Assembly: GCF_015234355.1 (NCBI RefSeq)
Contig: NZ_JADGMV010000002.1
Coordinates: 372,001 to 436,000 of the forward strand
Direction of reading: 5' to 3'
DNA: 64,000 nucleotides
Source: Psychrobacter sp. NG25
GTDB taxonomy: Bacteria; Pseudomonadota; Gammaproteobacteria; Pseudomonadales; Moraxellaceae
Shown here one piece after another: positions 48,874-58,210 of the stretch; the first letter of the stretch is position 1, and each line of letters starts with the position of its first letter. The notes beneath the pieces are model-generated. The model was not told the DNA's origin. It made no database searches and was given only the letters and a program-made list of their open reading frames with translations. The translations under genes were made by a program, and so were the position numbers.

Positions 48874-50427
48874 ATGCTGTCAAACTGGGTACGAGCCATC
48901 TTACAAGCCACCGTCTATGACGTTGCGATTCAAACACCACTTGAAGCGGCACCCAAGCTGACCCAACGTTTTGCCAATGACATTCGTTTTAAACGCGAAG
49001 ATTTACAACCGGTCAAATCCTTTAAATTGCGCGGTGCTTACAACCGTATTAGCCAATTGAACGATGAGCAAAAAGCGCGCGGTGTCATTTGCGCATCGGC
49101 GGGCAATCACGCACAAGGCGTGGCCTATTCTGCTCGCAAACTTGATCTTAACAACATCATTGTGATGCCGACCACCACACCTGACATCAAAGTAGACGCC
49201 GTTAGAGCATTGGGCGGTAACGTCGATCTCCATGGCGACAGCTTCGATGAAGCCAACCGCTATGCAATCAATCGCGCTGAGACCGAAGGCTTAACCTTTA
49301 TCCCGCCTTACGATGATGAATTGGTTATTGCTGGACAAGGTACTATCGGTCTGGAGTTGACACAACAGTGGCGAAATATGGATTACGTATTCGTCGCGGT
49401 TGGCGGTGGTGGTCTCATCTCTGGCGTCGCGGCATTTTTAGGCGCCGTGGCTCCGCATGTCAAAGTCATCGCTGTAGAGGCGGAACAATCGGCTTGTTTA
49501 AAGGCAGCACTAGAAACAGGTGAACGCGTTAAGTTAGAACAAGTTGGCTTATTCGTCGATGGTGTAGCGGTTGCTCAAATTGGCGAGCTGCCTTTTGAAG
49601 TCGTCCGTACACAAAAAAGTGATAACTCAGGCCCTATCGTAGAACCTGATGTGATTACTTGCACCAATGATGAAGTCTGCGCCGCCGTCAAAGATATCTT
49701 TGAAGAAAACCGTAGCATCGTCGAGCCTGCTGGCGCATTATCAGTTGCGGGCATGAAAAAATATATCGCAGCCAATAACCTACAAGGCAAAAACTGCGTC
49801 GGTATCATTTGCGGTGCCAATATGAACTTTGACCGTCTGCGTTATATCGCTGAGCGTACCGAAATCGGTGAGAAAAAAGAAGCCATCTTTGGCGTGACTA
49901 TCCCTGAGCAAACGGGTGCTTTCTTAAACTTCTGCCGTAGCCTGCATGGACGTAATATCACTGAGTTTAACTACCGTGCTGATAGCAAAAAATCACCAGA
50001 CTCTATGGAGCCTGCCTCGATATTTGTCGGTATCGCCTTAAAAGAAGGGGATAAAGAGCGTCAAACTATCAGCAATCAATTGGCCGCTGATGGCTACACT
50101 GCCCACGATTTAACCGATGATGACATCGCTAAATCTCATATCCGTCATTTAATTGGTGGTCATGCACACGTCGAAAACGAGCAGTTACTAAGTGTGGTGT
50201 TCCCAGAACGTCCAGGTGCGTTGCTTACTTTCTTAGAGAAGCTTGGTGATGATTTTAATATTACCTTGTTCCATTATCGCAATCACGGTGCCGCTGAAGG
50301 TCGTGTACTGGTAGGCCTACAAGCCTCAGAGAGCAACTCTCGCCAGCTACAAGACGCGCTGCTTGATATTGGTTACGACTGTACGATGCTCAATGACAAT
50401 ATCGGCTATCAATTGTTTTTGAAATAA
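48874..50427 (+). CDS. ilvA: Threonine dehydratase, biosynthetic
   Basis: PLP enzyme forming 2-oxobutanoate for isoleucine synthesis. 517 residues. Catalytic lysine in PVKSFKLRGAYN, ASAGNHAQGVA, and the glycine-rich PLP loop VAVGGGGLISGVA. Two C-terminal ACT-like regulatory modules (~340-420 and ~430-515) fit feedback inhibition by isoleucine. Normal length. Single gene divergent from arsR. Confidence 0.97.
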   Translation: MLSNWVRAILQATVYDVAIQTPLEAAPKLTQRFANDIRFKREDLQPVKSFKLRGAYNRISQLNDEQKARGVICASAGNHAQGVAYSARKLDLNNIIVMPTTTPDIKVDAVRALGGNVDLHGDSFDEANRYAINRAETEGLTFIPPYDDELVIAGQGTIGLELTQQWRNMDYVFVAVGGGGLISGVAAFLGAVAPHVKVIAVEAEQSACLKAALETGERVKLEQVGLFVDGVAVAQIGELPFEVVRTQKSDNSGPIVEPDVITCTNDEVCAAVKDIFEENRSIVEPAGALSVAGMKKYIAANNLQGKNCVGIICGANMNFDRLRYIAERTEIGEKKEAIFGVTIPEQTGAFLNFCRSLHGRNITEFNYRADSKKSPDSMEPASIFVGIALKEGDKERQTISNQLAADGYTAHDLTDDDIAKSHIRHLIGGHAHVENEQLLSVVFPERPGALLTFLEKLGDDFNITLFHYRNHGAAEGRVLVGLQASESNSRQLQDALLDIGYDCTMLNDNIGYQLFLK

Positions 50428-50545
50428 TAAAGCAGGTATCAATCACTCTCTACCCTGTCAGTTTTTTAATCCATTAAAAGGCTGACAATAGCGAGCGGAT
50501 GGTAGCAACAGTTAGTTTTTAACGGTTATTGGTGAGTATAATGCC

Positions 50546-50929
50546 ATGATGAAAAATATATTAATGATACTGGTACTGCTGGTTTTGGTAATTGTGGGTT
50601 ATAAACTTTTTCAACCTGAGAGCGCACCGAGTAGCTCTATCACGGATTCATCCAATACGCCTCCAGTAGGCGCTGCACTAACCACTGCTGACTTTGACGA
50701 GATACAACCAACGTATGTCGATTTAGACCCAAATTCAGAAGCAGCCCCAGTAATCACTTCAACAACAAATTCACAGCCAACAACGTCAAGATTTTCATGT
50801 GATGGTAGACAACACTGCTCTCAGATGACCTCATGCGAAGAGGCAACTTACTTTATACAACACTGTCCTAATACAAAAATGGACGGCAATCATGATGGCG
50901 TACCTTGTGAACAGCAATTGTGTAACTGA
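50546..50929 (+). CDS. Excalibur calcium-binding domain protein
   Basis: 127 residues. One N-terminal membrane or signal segment (~2-20: LMILVLLVLVIVGYKLF), a Ser/Thr-rich linker, and a C-terminal Excalibur domain with four cysteines (FSCDGRQHCSQMTSC, AxYFIQHC) and the EF-like loop MDGNHDGVPCEQQLC. Predicted anchored in the inner membrane with the domain outside. Similar domains accompany extracellular nucleases. Role unknown. Confidence 0.85.
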   Translation: MMKNILMILVLLVLVIVGYKLFQPESAPSSSITDSSNTPPVGAALTTADFDEIQPTYVDLDPNSEAAPVITSTTNSQPTTSRFSCDGRQHCSQMTSCEEATYFIQHCPNTKMDGNHDGVPCEQQLCN

Positions 50930-51070
50930 TTTCTATCAACTAAAAATGCAATATATCCCCTATCCAGCCCATCAATCACAAAAACTTATTTGCAAATATA
51001 AAATATGCCCTAATCTCACTAAAATTAGCTTATTTTAAATAAATACAGACATCCATATAGAGTAGCTGTT

Positions 51071-51493
51071 ATGCAGAATAATACAAATAGCAAAACCCAA
51101 GGCTTAGCTAAAATTCGCCTTGATAAGTGGCTTTGGGCAGCACGTTTTTATCGAACACGTACGCTTGCCAAACAAGCCATTGAAGGTGGACGAGTTCACT
51201 ACGCTGGTAGCCGTGTAAAAACCAGCAAAGAGATTGCAGTCGGAGATGAATTAACCATCCGCCAAGGGTCAGCCACTGCCATGACTGAAAAAACCGTCAT
51301 CGTGGAAGCGCTAACCACTCAACGTGGTAATGCAAGCGCAGCTGAAGTATTGTATTCAGAAACTGACGAGAGCGAAAATCGCCGCGCCTATCATGCAGAG
51401 CAACGCAAGCTTGCCAATCTTGCTCGCCCTGATAATAAACCCAACAAGAAAGAGCGCCGTGATTTGCATCGCTTTAAAAGCAAGCAAGACTAA
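51071..51493 (+). CDS. hslR: S4-domain RNA-binding protein (Hsp15-like)
   Basis: 140 residues, cytoplasmic. The S4 domain begins at IRLDKWLWAARFYRTRTLAKQ and continues GGRVHYAGSRVKTSKEIAVGDELTI. A basic tail (KPNKKERRDLHRFKSKQD) suits RNA binding. E. coli Hsp15 rescues stalled 50S subunits carrying peptidyl-tRNA. It is followed by a tyrosine phosphatase gene and may start a small plus-strand group up to the DUF218 gene. Confidence 0.88.
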   Translation: MQNNTNSKTQGLAKIRLDKWLWAARFYRTRTLAKQAIEGGRVHYAGSRVKTSKEIAVGDELTIRQGSATAMTEKTVIVEALTTQRGNASAAEVLYSETDESENRRAYHAEQRKLANLARPDNKPNKKERRDLHRFKSKQD

Positions 51494-51701
51494 AATACTG
51501 CCCGCACCACACTGAATTATAGATAACATCGCCATCAATATTGTGTCATATGACCATATTGTTCAGCCTATACTCTTGCCATTTACAGCATTAAACGTTA
51601 CGCTGACAGCCGATTCAATCAATCAATTGCATGCTGATAAAAGCCGCACTAATAATGCTGGTCTCTTATGGCATGTTTTTTTTGTTATACAAGGTCATAT
51701 T

Positions 51702-52199
51702 ATGCTGATGAAAACCTGTACGCCATCGTCTGTATTATTGGTTTGTTTAGGAAATATTTGCCGTTCACCAACTGCTGAAGAAGTGTTTCGTCAGCAAGCA
51801 GCGATTGCTGGATTATCAATAAAAGTGGACTCTGCCGGCACAGGGGATTGGCATATCGGTCATAAACCCGATGAGCGAGCACAGCGTCATGCCAAAGCAC
51901 ATGGTTATAAAATCAATAAACTCATCGCACGCCAAATAAATAACGATGACTTCCGCAATTTTGATTTGATTTTGGCAATGGATGCGCAGAACTTAGCCGA
52001 CTTGCAAGCGCTCAAAAACAATATAGCAGATACTGAAAATAGTATGGCCAAGCTGGCATTATTCAGTGAAGAAGACCCAACGTATGGCGGTGATGATGTA
52101 CCAGACCCTTATAAAGGCGGGGCCGATGACTTTGAAGAAGTCATTGAACGTATAGAATCAAGCGCACAAGCTTGGATTGAGAGCTGGAAAGCTTGCTAG
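51702..52199 (+). CDS. Low-molecular-weight protein-tyrosine phosphatase
   Basis: 165 residues. The P-loop CLGNICRSPTAEE gives the CX5R nucleophile and arginine, and the general acid Asp is in VPDPYKGG. AAGGT lies 6 bases before ATG 51702; the frame extends to 51543 without similarity. No tyrosine kinase or polysaccharide genes are nearby, so it is probably a housekeeping phosphatase rather than a Wzb-type one. Confidence 0.92.
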   Translation: MLMKTCTPSSVLLVCLGNICRSPTAEEVFRQQAAIAGLSIKVDSAGTGDWHIGHKPDERAQRHAKAHGYKINKLIARQINNDDFRNFDLILAMDAQNLADLQALKNNIADTENSMAKLALFSEEDPTYGGDDVPDPYKGGADDFEEVIERIESSAQAWIESWKAC

Positions 52200-52292
52200 T
52201 GATAAAAGCTAGATTTACACGCATTTTGTGTCTCGCATCCTTTATAATGATTACTGTTTAATTTCTTATCTATTTGCCATATGGGTTACGTT

Positions 52293-53441
52293 ATGACCTC
52301 AGCTTCATGCATTAATTCTAGTGCTCAACTTGCCACGACAACGGTTTCAGCAGCAAAATTATTGCCTAGCGAGTCCATTGACTTGTCACATAGCAATACT
52401 ATGGCACTGACCTGTATCGCTGACTATGGTGTGACGTTGACAGATGAGGCTCAACTTGACACCTTTATGGCAGACTATGCGAAAAATACAGATCAAAAAA
52501 AGCCATTGTTTGTGCTGTCTGGTGGTAGCAACGTATTACTGCCAACACAACTAAATGCAATTGTATTGCAGCCGAAAATGCGCGGCATCAGCTTGACCGC
52601 TCAGACGGATAGTTACGTCGATATTGAAGTGATGGCAGGGGAAAACTGGCATGATTTGGTTGTCCATACGGTCAGTCAAGGTTGGTACGGGTTAGAAAAT
52701 CTTGCGCTGATACCTGGCCTCACTGGTGCTGCACCGATACAAAACATTGGGGCTTATGGTGTCCAGTTAGAAGACCACTTACAGTATGTCCGTGCTTACC
52801 ACATCCCTACCCAGGCGTGGCACCAACTATCAATCTCAGACTGTGATTTTGGCTATCGCGACAGTATCTTTAAACGGACTCCCAATACATGGCTAATAAG
52901 CCGTGTGGGGTTCAGATTACACACAGATATAAGCAAAGTGTTAGCCAGTTACGGTGATGTACAGACAGTTGCACAACGCTATGCTGAACAGCAAGACCGA
53001 AACAAGGCTACTCCTGCTGATGTGATGCACGCTATTATAGAGATTCGCCAACAGAAACTTCCGGATCCCAAGAGTCTGGCTAACTGTGGTAGTTTTTTTC
53101 AGAATCCGATTATTCCCCAAGAGCAGTTCATTGCGTTACAAGCCTCTTATCCAGCTATCGTTGGTTATCCAATGCCTGATAATAAAATAAAAGTTGCAGC
53201 CGGTTGGCTCATTGAGCAGGCAGGGTTAAAAGGTGGTGGTATTGCACCCATTGTCACCCATCAGCAGCAAGCACTGGTACTCACCAACCATGCTCCTTAT
53301 CAAGCAACCCAAGAAGATGTAGCGATAGCACAGCGTTATATCACTGATGCGATCTATGAGAAATTTGCGATTCAGTTATCACGTGAGCCGGTTTGGGTAA
53401 ATACTGATAGCTCGATTGGGCATGATGAGCATGTGGCCTAA
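52293..53441 (+). CDS. murB: UDP-N-acetylenolpyruvoylglucosamine reductase
   Basis: FAD enzyme completing UDP-MurNAc in peptidoglycan synthesis. About 382 residues, type I MurB with a leader of ~40 residues. FAD loop LSGGSNVLLP, IPGLTGAAPIQNIGAYG, YRDSIFK and the catalytic serine in CGSFFQNPI; the Glu is near the REPVWV end. Start: ATG 52293 with GGGT upstream, or ATG 52281. It overlaps the next gene by about 17 bases. Confidence 0.95.
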   Translation: MTSASCINSSAQLATTTVSAAKLLPSESIDLSHSNTMALTCIADYGVTLTDEAQLDTFMADYAKNTDQKKPLFVLSGGSNVLLPTQLNAIVLQPKMRGISLTAQTDSYVDIEVMAGENWHDLVVHTVSQGWYGLENLALIPGLTGAAPIQNIGAYGVQLEDHLQYVRAYHIPTQAWHQLSISDCDFGYRDSIFKRTPNTWLISRVGFRLHTDISKVLASYGDVQTVAQRYAEQQDRNKATPADVMHAIIEIRQQKLPDPKSLANCGSFFQNPIIPQEQFIALQASYPAIVGYPMPDNKIKVAAGWLIEQAGLKGGGIAPIVTHQQQALVLTNHAPYQATQEDVAIAQRYITDAIYEKFAIQLSREPVWVNTDSSIGHDEHVA

Positions 53442-54219
53442 AAAGTCACGGTCTAAGCGGCTGTTATCTAAACGATTATGGCATTATTACTTGCGTTCAG
53501 CTGAACGTATGATAACGCTGTTTCGTATCATCAATATTACCTTTTTGCTTGGCTCCACGGCCGTTATTTTAGTCCTCATTAGTTTATTCACCCCCCTATT
53601 TTCGCAAGCGATTGTTTATCTATTTACGCTACTGCCTTTGCCAAATATCCCCTCTGGAGCGGCGAGCTCTCCACCGACGGCCTATGTAGTATTAGGCGGC
53701 GGACTGACCAACGACCAGAACAATCAAATCATTTTAAACAGCTATAGTCTCAATCGTGCTCGTACTGCTGCGGGCGCTTATCACGACCTGCCCTTACCTA
53801 TTGTGCTCAGTGGTGCTGAAGCGCCTTGGCTCGGTCAATGGCTCATCGAGCATGATATTGATGGACTGATAAGCGAAAACGCCAGTATGAATACTTGCGA
53901 AAATGCACGCTTTACCGCAAAGCGTATACCACTACGTCACGTCTACCTCATCACTGATAGCTACCATATGGCACGCGCCCGTAGACAGTTTGCGCTAAAT
54001 GGTATCAATACCACGCCTCTCAGCGCTCCTCTACCAGTTGGTCGAGACTGGGAAAAACCTGCACAGAATCTAACTCATTCACGGCGCGCCGTTTATGAAG
54101 TCGCCGCTTATTTACGTGATGTGATACGTCCGCAGATGGATTGTCGTCATGCCAGAGAGGTTACTTCACAGCAGCTATTAACACCTAGAGGCCATGCGGC
54201 AAAGTCACCTACAGAATAG
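53425..54219 (+). CDS. YdcF/ElyC-like DUF218 membrane protein
   Basis: About 264 residues. A basic N-terminus, one membrane helix (~37-65: TFLLGSTAVILVLISLFTPL), then the DUF218 domain: AYVVLGGGL, RARTAAGAYHDLPLPIVLSG, ENARFTAKRIPLRHVYLITDSYHMARA. Relatives ElyC and SanA act in envelope biogenesis. Overlap with murB suggests translational coupling and a cell-wall role. Several ATGs (53422, 53425, 53431) could be the start. Confidence 0.85.
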   Translation: MSMWPKKSRSKRLLSKRLWHYYLRSAERMITLFRIINITFLLGSTAVILVLISLFTPLFSQAIVYLFTLLPLPNIPSGAASSPPTAYVVLGGGLTNDQNNQIILNSYSLNRARTAAGAYHDLPLPIVLSGAEAPWLGQWLIEHDIDGLISENASMNTCENARFTAKRIPLRHVYLITDSYHMARARRQFALNGINTTPLSAPLPVGRDWEKPAQNLTHSRRAVYEVAAYLRDVIRPQMDCRHAREVTSQQLLTPRGHAAKSPTE

Positions 54220-54358
54220 AACTGGATTAGCATTTGAACTAGATTTTATTTAATAATGAGCATAGCTAGCAGCTATTTCACTTTTATGTTCACAGGCAAT
54301 CACCACATTAATAATAGGTGTATAATGCCACCAGAAATTGCTATCTAAGAGACTCTCC

Positions 54359-54625
54359 ATGCTCAGTATATTTTTATTAATTCCGTTAAGTCTCATGTTA
54401 TTTGTGGTTGCCATTTGGGCAGTACGTTATGCGGTAAAATCAAACCAATTTGAAGATTTAGACAATGCATCACAGCGCATTATATTAGATGATCGTCAAG
54501 AGCGCAGACAAACCATGCAAGCTCATGAGAATGCTACATCTACTCAGCAAACAAATGATCAAACAAACCTTGCTGACACAGAGTCCGTCAATCCTTCTAA
54601 TATTGATAGCAATCCAAAAATATAG
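54359..54625 (+). CDS. ccoS: Cytochrome cbb3 oxidase assembly protein CcoS
   Basis: 88 residues. One N-terminal membrane helix and the CcoS signature (LSLMLFVVAIWAVRYAVKSNQFEDLD), then a polar tail longer than usual. CcoS helps insert heme and copper into the cbb3 oxidase. The upstream frame adds seven residues; ATG 54359 is preferred. No ccoNOQP or ccoGHI genes are in the window, so it is detached from that cluster or follows it elsewhere. Confidence 0.88.
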   Translation: MLSIFLLIPLSLMLFVVAIWAVRYAVKSNQFEDLDNASQRIILDDRQERRQTMQAHENATSTQQTNDQTNLADTESVNPSNIDSNPKI

Positions 54626-54831
54626 CCTCGAGAGATAGTCGGTTCGAGATCATCTAGAGGCAAGTAAGACAAATTCAAGTGTTACACATAATAGACTGAA
54701 CAAGCCTAGCACCTTGCTAATCAGTATAGAACTGACCATATTTTGACTATACGTGACTCACGATTATGTTTCGTCCAATACCATCTATTTAAGTAGATTC
54801 AATCTTTCACTGTTTTTAGGAGAATCACCCC

Positions 54832-55731
54832 ATGACCACAGCTTTACTCGTTGCGGCATTACTAATGGGATTTTTTGGTTCACCACATTGTTTGGGTATG
54901 TGTGGTGGTCTTGTGACAGCGTTTGGCCTATCGATGAAAGATGCCAGTCCTGCTAAACGCCGCGCCCTTGTCGCCACCTATCATCTAGGCCGTTTGAGCA
55001 GTTATGCATTATTAGGCTTAATCGCAGGATTGATTGGTACCACTGTACTAGCGCCATTAATGATGGGCAATAGTATGCCACGTATTTTATTAGGCTTAGT
55101 ATTAGTGTTTGTTGGTGTCACCATGCTTGGCGCACCATTTTTAAACAAACTTGAACGTTTTGGTATGCGTTTTTGGCAATACCTAAGCCCACTTCGTCAA
55201 AAAGTATTCCCGCTAAACACGTTTCCACGTGCACTCACCGCTGGCTTACTTTGGGGTTTCTTACCTTGTGGATTAGTGTATGGTGCCTTACTCATCGCAG
55301 TAGTTGCTCATAATCCATTGAATGGTGCGGCACTCATGTTTGTCTTTGGCTTAGGGACAATACCGATGTTGGTCGCCACGCACGAAACAGTTGGCTGGTT
55401 ACGTGACAAAATTGGACGCTTTCGCTTAAGACAGCTAAATGGCGCTGTCATGGTCATATCAGGTTTGGCCGTTGCGGTCGTGCCGATGGTCATGTCAAGT
55501 ATGCATGGTGGGCATGATATGTCTAATATGCATGGCGATCATATGCAAATGAGTGACTCAGAAATGATGGACATGCCTATGGACGCAGACATGGATCACA
55601 GCAGTCACCATATGATGCCAGCTGATGATACATCCCACCAGGGAATGGATCATAGTATGCATGATATGAGTGATGCGTCAATGGACATGAACCACCATGA
55701 GCACTCTGAAACGATGGAACACGCTCAATAG
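54832..55731 (+). CDS. DsbD_2/SafE-type membrane protein with Met/His-rich tail
   Basis: 299 residues. Six or so membrane helices with the family motifs GFFGSPHCLGMCGGLV near the start and LLWGFLPCGLVYGALL in the middle; paired Cys and the HC motif suggest metal or thiol chemistry. The last ~75 residues are rich in Met, His and Asp (HGGHDMSNMHGDHMQM...), typical of copper binding. Its place after ccoS suggests a role in copper supply to the cbb3 oxidase. Start: AGGAG 9 bases before the ATG. Confidence 0.82.
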   Translation: MTTALLVAALLMGFFGSPHCLGMCGGLVTAFGLSMKDASPAKRRALVATYHLGRLSSYALLGLIAGLIGTTVLAPLMMGNSMPRILLGLVLVFVGVTMLGAPFLNKLERFGMRFWQYLSPLRQKVFPLNTFPRALTAGLLWGFLPCGLVYGALLIAVVAHNPLNGAALMFVFGLGTIPMLVATHETVGWLRDKIGRFRLRQLNGAVMVISGLAVAVVPMVMSSMHGGHDMSNMHGDHMQMSDSEMMDMPMDADMDHSSHHMMPADDTSHQGMDHSMHDMSDASMDMNHHEHSETMEHAQ

Positions 55732-55751
55732 AGTCGTCGACCACAGATATA

Positions 55752-55859
55752 TATAGTCAATGAACTACTAAACCGCTATGGCGTTATCCTCCTTAGATGT
55801 ACTACTTGTACAATCTGCAGTCGGCTGCCTTGTACCCATGTTAGAGTTCTTTGACTATA
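55752..55859 (-). repeat. TATAGT-ended dispersed repeat, copy 2
   Basis: 108 bp, opposite orientation to copy 1 and nearly the same inside: ACAAGGCAGCCGACTGC, hairpin AGATTGTAC / GTACATCT. The ends read TATAGTCAA on both strands. Confidence 0.8.
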
Positions 55860-55902
55860 TTATTAAAATAGAACATTGCGTGCTATCAAAGCTTACCGTA
55901 TG

Positions 55903-55940
55903 AAAAAGCCCTTAACATCAATACGAATGTTAAGGGCTTT
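55903..55940. terminator. Bidirectional terminator between the SafE-type gene and rhlB
   Basis: Perfect 15-base stem AAAAGCCCTTAACAT / ATGTTAAGGGCTTTT with an 8-base loop, lying between repeat copies 2 and 3. Confidence 0.82.
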
Positions 55941-55962
55941 TATCATTTTATTCGCTGCACAC

Positions 55963-56069
55963 TATAGTTAATTCAGTTTAAAAGAGAGTCAAGGCAACCG
56001 AGTTCAGATGTATATGTAATACTTCCAGCAAGGTTAACGCTGTCACTCTTTTATAGAAGATTGACTACA
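55963..56069 (+). repeat. TATAGT-ended dispersed repeat, copy 3
   Basis: 107 bp. Left end TATAGTTAATTCAG, right end degenerate (TTGACTACA). Interior CAAGGCAACCGAG and AGATGTAT..AATACTTCC. The arms AAAAGAG (55980-55986) and CTCTTTT (56046-56052) pair. Confidence 0.78.
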
Positions 56070-56095
56070 TAGAAAAACTAGCAGCTTTAAAAGTA

Positions 56096-57250
56096 CTACT
56101 CTTGCCATTGCTCAAGCGAAAACTTAGTATCCAAATGCTTTTCTAAGGCTGGTACATTAAACGCGTCATCCTCACTCACGAAGCTAATGCTAATACCTGT
56201 TTGCCCAGCACGCCCCGTACGACCAATACGATGTACGTAATCATCTGGCTGGTCCGGCAAGGTGTAGTTAACCACATGACTGATATCGTCGACATGGATA
56301 CCGCGCCCAGCGACATCTGTTGCGACCAAGATAGAAGCATGGCCATCTTTAAAGCGCTGTAGGTATTTTTCACGTTTTTGCTGAATAACATCACCTGACA
56401 GCATCACGATTTTGTGGTCTGCACGCAGCTTGTGATATAAACGCTTAACTTGGTCTTTACGGTTGGCAAATACGATGACTTTGTCCACTGCAGGATCACT
56501 AATGATGCGCTGTAGGGCTTTTAACTTCTGATCTTCTGTCAATAAGTAAAAATGCTGATCGACCAACTCACTGGTTTTGTGCTCAGGCTCAATTTCAACA
56601 AACTGCGGCTCATGTAACCAGCGATAAGCCAAATTCATCACATCTTGGTTAAAAGTGGCAGAAAATAGTAAGCTCTGACGGTCTGTATTGGCTGGCATCC
56701 GGCCTACCAGACGCTTGATATCAGGAATAAACCCCATATCCAACATACGATCTGCTTCATCTAATACGAGTACTTCAACGCGATCTAAGTAGACCATGCC
56801 TTTATTCGCAAGGTCAATTAAACGTCCAGGCGTCGCAACCAAAATATCAACATATTGACGCTCAAGCTCATGCTGCTGGGTTTCATAATTAGTACCACCC
56901 ATGATACACACGCTATGTAGCGCCGTATATTTGGTCAAAGCAATACAATCATCAAATATTTGCTGCGCAAGCTCACGGGTGGGTGCCATTACAACTGCAC
57001 GCGGCTCACCTAAATAGCGCTCTTCATCATTGGTAAAAGGACGCTTAAGCAATGCCTCCATGATCGTTAATAAGAAAGTCGCTGTCTTACCAGTACCTGT
57101 TTGAGCCTGTCCAATAGCGTCTTGATTTGCCAACGTATGTGGTAGTATTTGTGCTTGGATAGGCGTCAATGCAGTAAACCCTAAATCACTGACAGCACGT
57201 AATGTCGGTGCTGAAAGCGGCAAATCAGTAAATGTCGTAAAATTACTCAA
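56096..57250 (-). CDS. rhlB: DEAD-box RNA helicase, RhlB-like
   Basis: ATP-dependent RNA helicase. 384 residues. Q motif (LTPIQAQ), Walker A AQTGTGKT, APTRELAQQ, TPGRLIDL, DEAD box VLDEADRMLD, SATFN, and HRIGRTGRAGQTG in the second domain. No long C-terminal tail. Motif spacing and the compact C-terminus suit RhlB, a degradosome partner in E. coli, though other RhlE-like helicases are possible. Confidence 0.9.
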   Translation of the reverse strand: MSNFTTFTDLPLSAPTLRAVSDLGFTALTPIQAQILPHTLANQDAIGQAQTGTGKTATFLLTIMEALLKRPFTNDEERYLGEPRAVVMAPTRELAQQIFDDCIALTKYTALHSVCIMGGTNYETQQHELERQYVDILVATPGRLIDLANKGMVYLDRVEVLVLDEADRMLDMGFIPDIKRLVGRMPANTDRQSLLFSATFNQDVMNLAYRWLHEPQFVEIEPEHKTSELVDQHFYLLTEDQKLKALQRIISDPAVDKVIVFANRKDQVKRLYHKLRADHKIVMLSGDVIQQKREKYLQRFKDGHASILVATDVAGRGIHVDDISHVVNYTLPDQPDDYVHRIGRTGRAGQTGISISFVSEDDAFNVPALEKHLDTKFSLEQWQE

Positions 57251-57388
57251 AAAAATATCCTTTTTGTATTAATTACTTGTATGTTGTCCATCGTAAGCAA
57301 ATGCATTATCAAACGTTATAATACTATATAGCGTCACCAATAATCATTGCCACATCAAATCTATAGATAGCGGATAGTCATGCAGACA

Positions 57389-57469
57389 TAAAAAAGCCAA
57401 GCCCGATACTTACTCTGACCTAATATGCGGAGATTCACTCAACATAGGTAAGATAAGACGGGCTTGACT
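57389..57469 (-). terminator. Terminator of the cold-shock gene (long loop)
   Basis: On the minus strand CAAGCCCG and CGGGCTTG, each extended by partly matching bases (TCTTAC / GTAAG), enclose a loop of about 45 bases, followed by GCTTTTTT. Confidence 0.6.
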
Positions 57470-57530
57470 CAGTAGTATATCAGTAGTTTGTACAGACATT
57501 ATAGCTAAACCGCTCTAATGACCGGATAGA

Positions 57531-57746
57531 TTACTCGTCTACTTTTCTGACTTCTTCAGCTTGAAGGCCTTTTTCGCCTTCTACTACACTGAATTCAACC
57601 TTTGCGCCATCTGTTAAAGAGCGATAGCCATCACCTTGAATCGCGCGGAAATGGACAAAAATATCTTCTCCGCTATCACGTTGAATGAAACCAAAACCTT
57701 TTGAGTCATTAAACCACTTAACAGTACCTTGCTCACGAGCTGACAT
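57531..57746 (-). CDS. CspA-family cold-shock protein
   Basis: 71 residues; OB-fold nucleic-acid chaperone that melts mRNA structure. RNP1 KGFGFIQR and RNP2 DIFVHFRAI are intact, and the start [11 protein letters not shown] is typical. AGGAAG lies upstream of the ATG. A long AT-rich stretch precedes it, as is usual for cold-shock genes whose 5' leader controls translation. Confidence 0.95.
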   Translation of the reverse strand: MSAREQGTVKWFNDSKGFGFIQRDSGEDIFVHFRAIQGDGYRSLTDGAKVEFSVVEGEKGLQAEEVRKVDE

Positions 57747-58210
57747 AATATTACTTCCTAAAAAAGTCCGCTTAGCCCCAAATTCCTTTGCAACATTGCA
57801 TACAAACGGGATCTAAAATTATGAAATCAAAAAACTTAAGAGTCCTACACTAACCACTATTACTAACATATAGCTTTTATGATAGACAATTACCTCTATA
57901 AACATTCTTTACGCTTATAGAGACAATAAGGGACTTTCATATTAGCCTTACTTTAGCTATAGCAACAAACTTGCAATAATTATTGCATAAAAAATATCAT
58001 AGCACGGGTTTTTAGCAACATAAAGACTTTTAGCATGCTTTTTTACTTTCAGGTTGATTTTTCATGTAATTTTTTTATAACCACTACTGGCAAGCTGTTA
58101 TCATAAACCAATAAGCACCATTGAGTGACATAATTCGCTTTTTCTACGACCCTTATGCCTTACAATAAAAGATAAACCACTAACCTTACTTAATCGCTAT
58201 AGAGACCAGT
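57747..58210. other. Cold-shock gene leader and divergent spacer to aroQ
   Basis: 464 bp without a gene. The half next to the cold-shock gene probably holds its promoter and leader. A perfect 16-base palindrome TGCAATAATTATTGCA lies at 57972-57987. No cold-box consensus could be assigned with confidence. Confidence 0.45.

Noticed and set aside
50456..50488. Hairpin after ilvA as terminator
   Set aside because: TGTCAG / CTGACA stem has no T tract after it.
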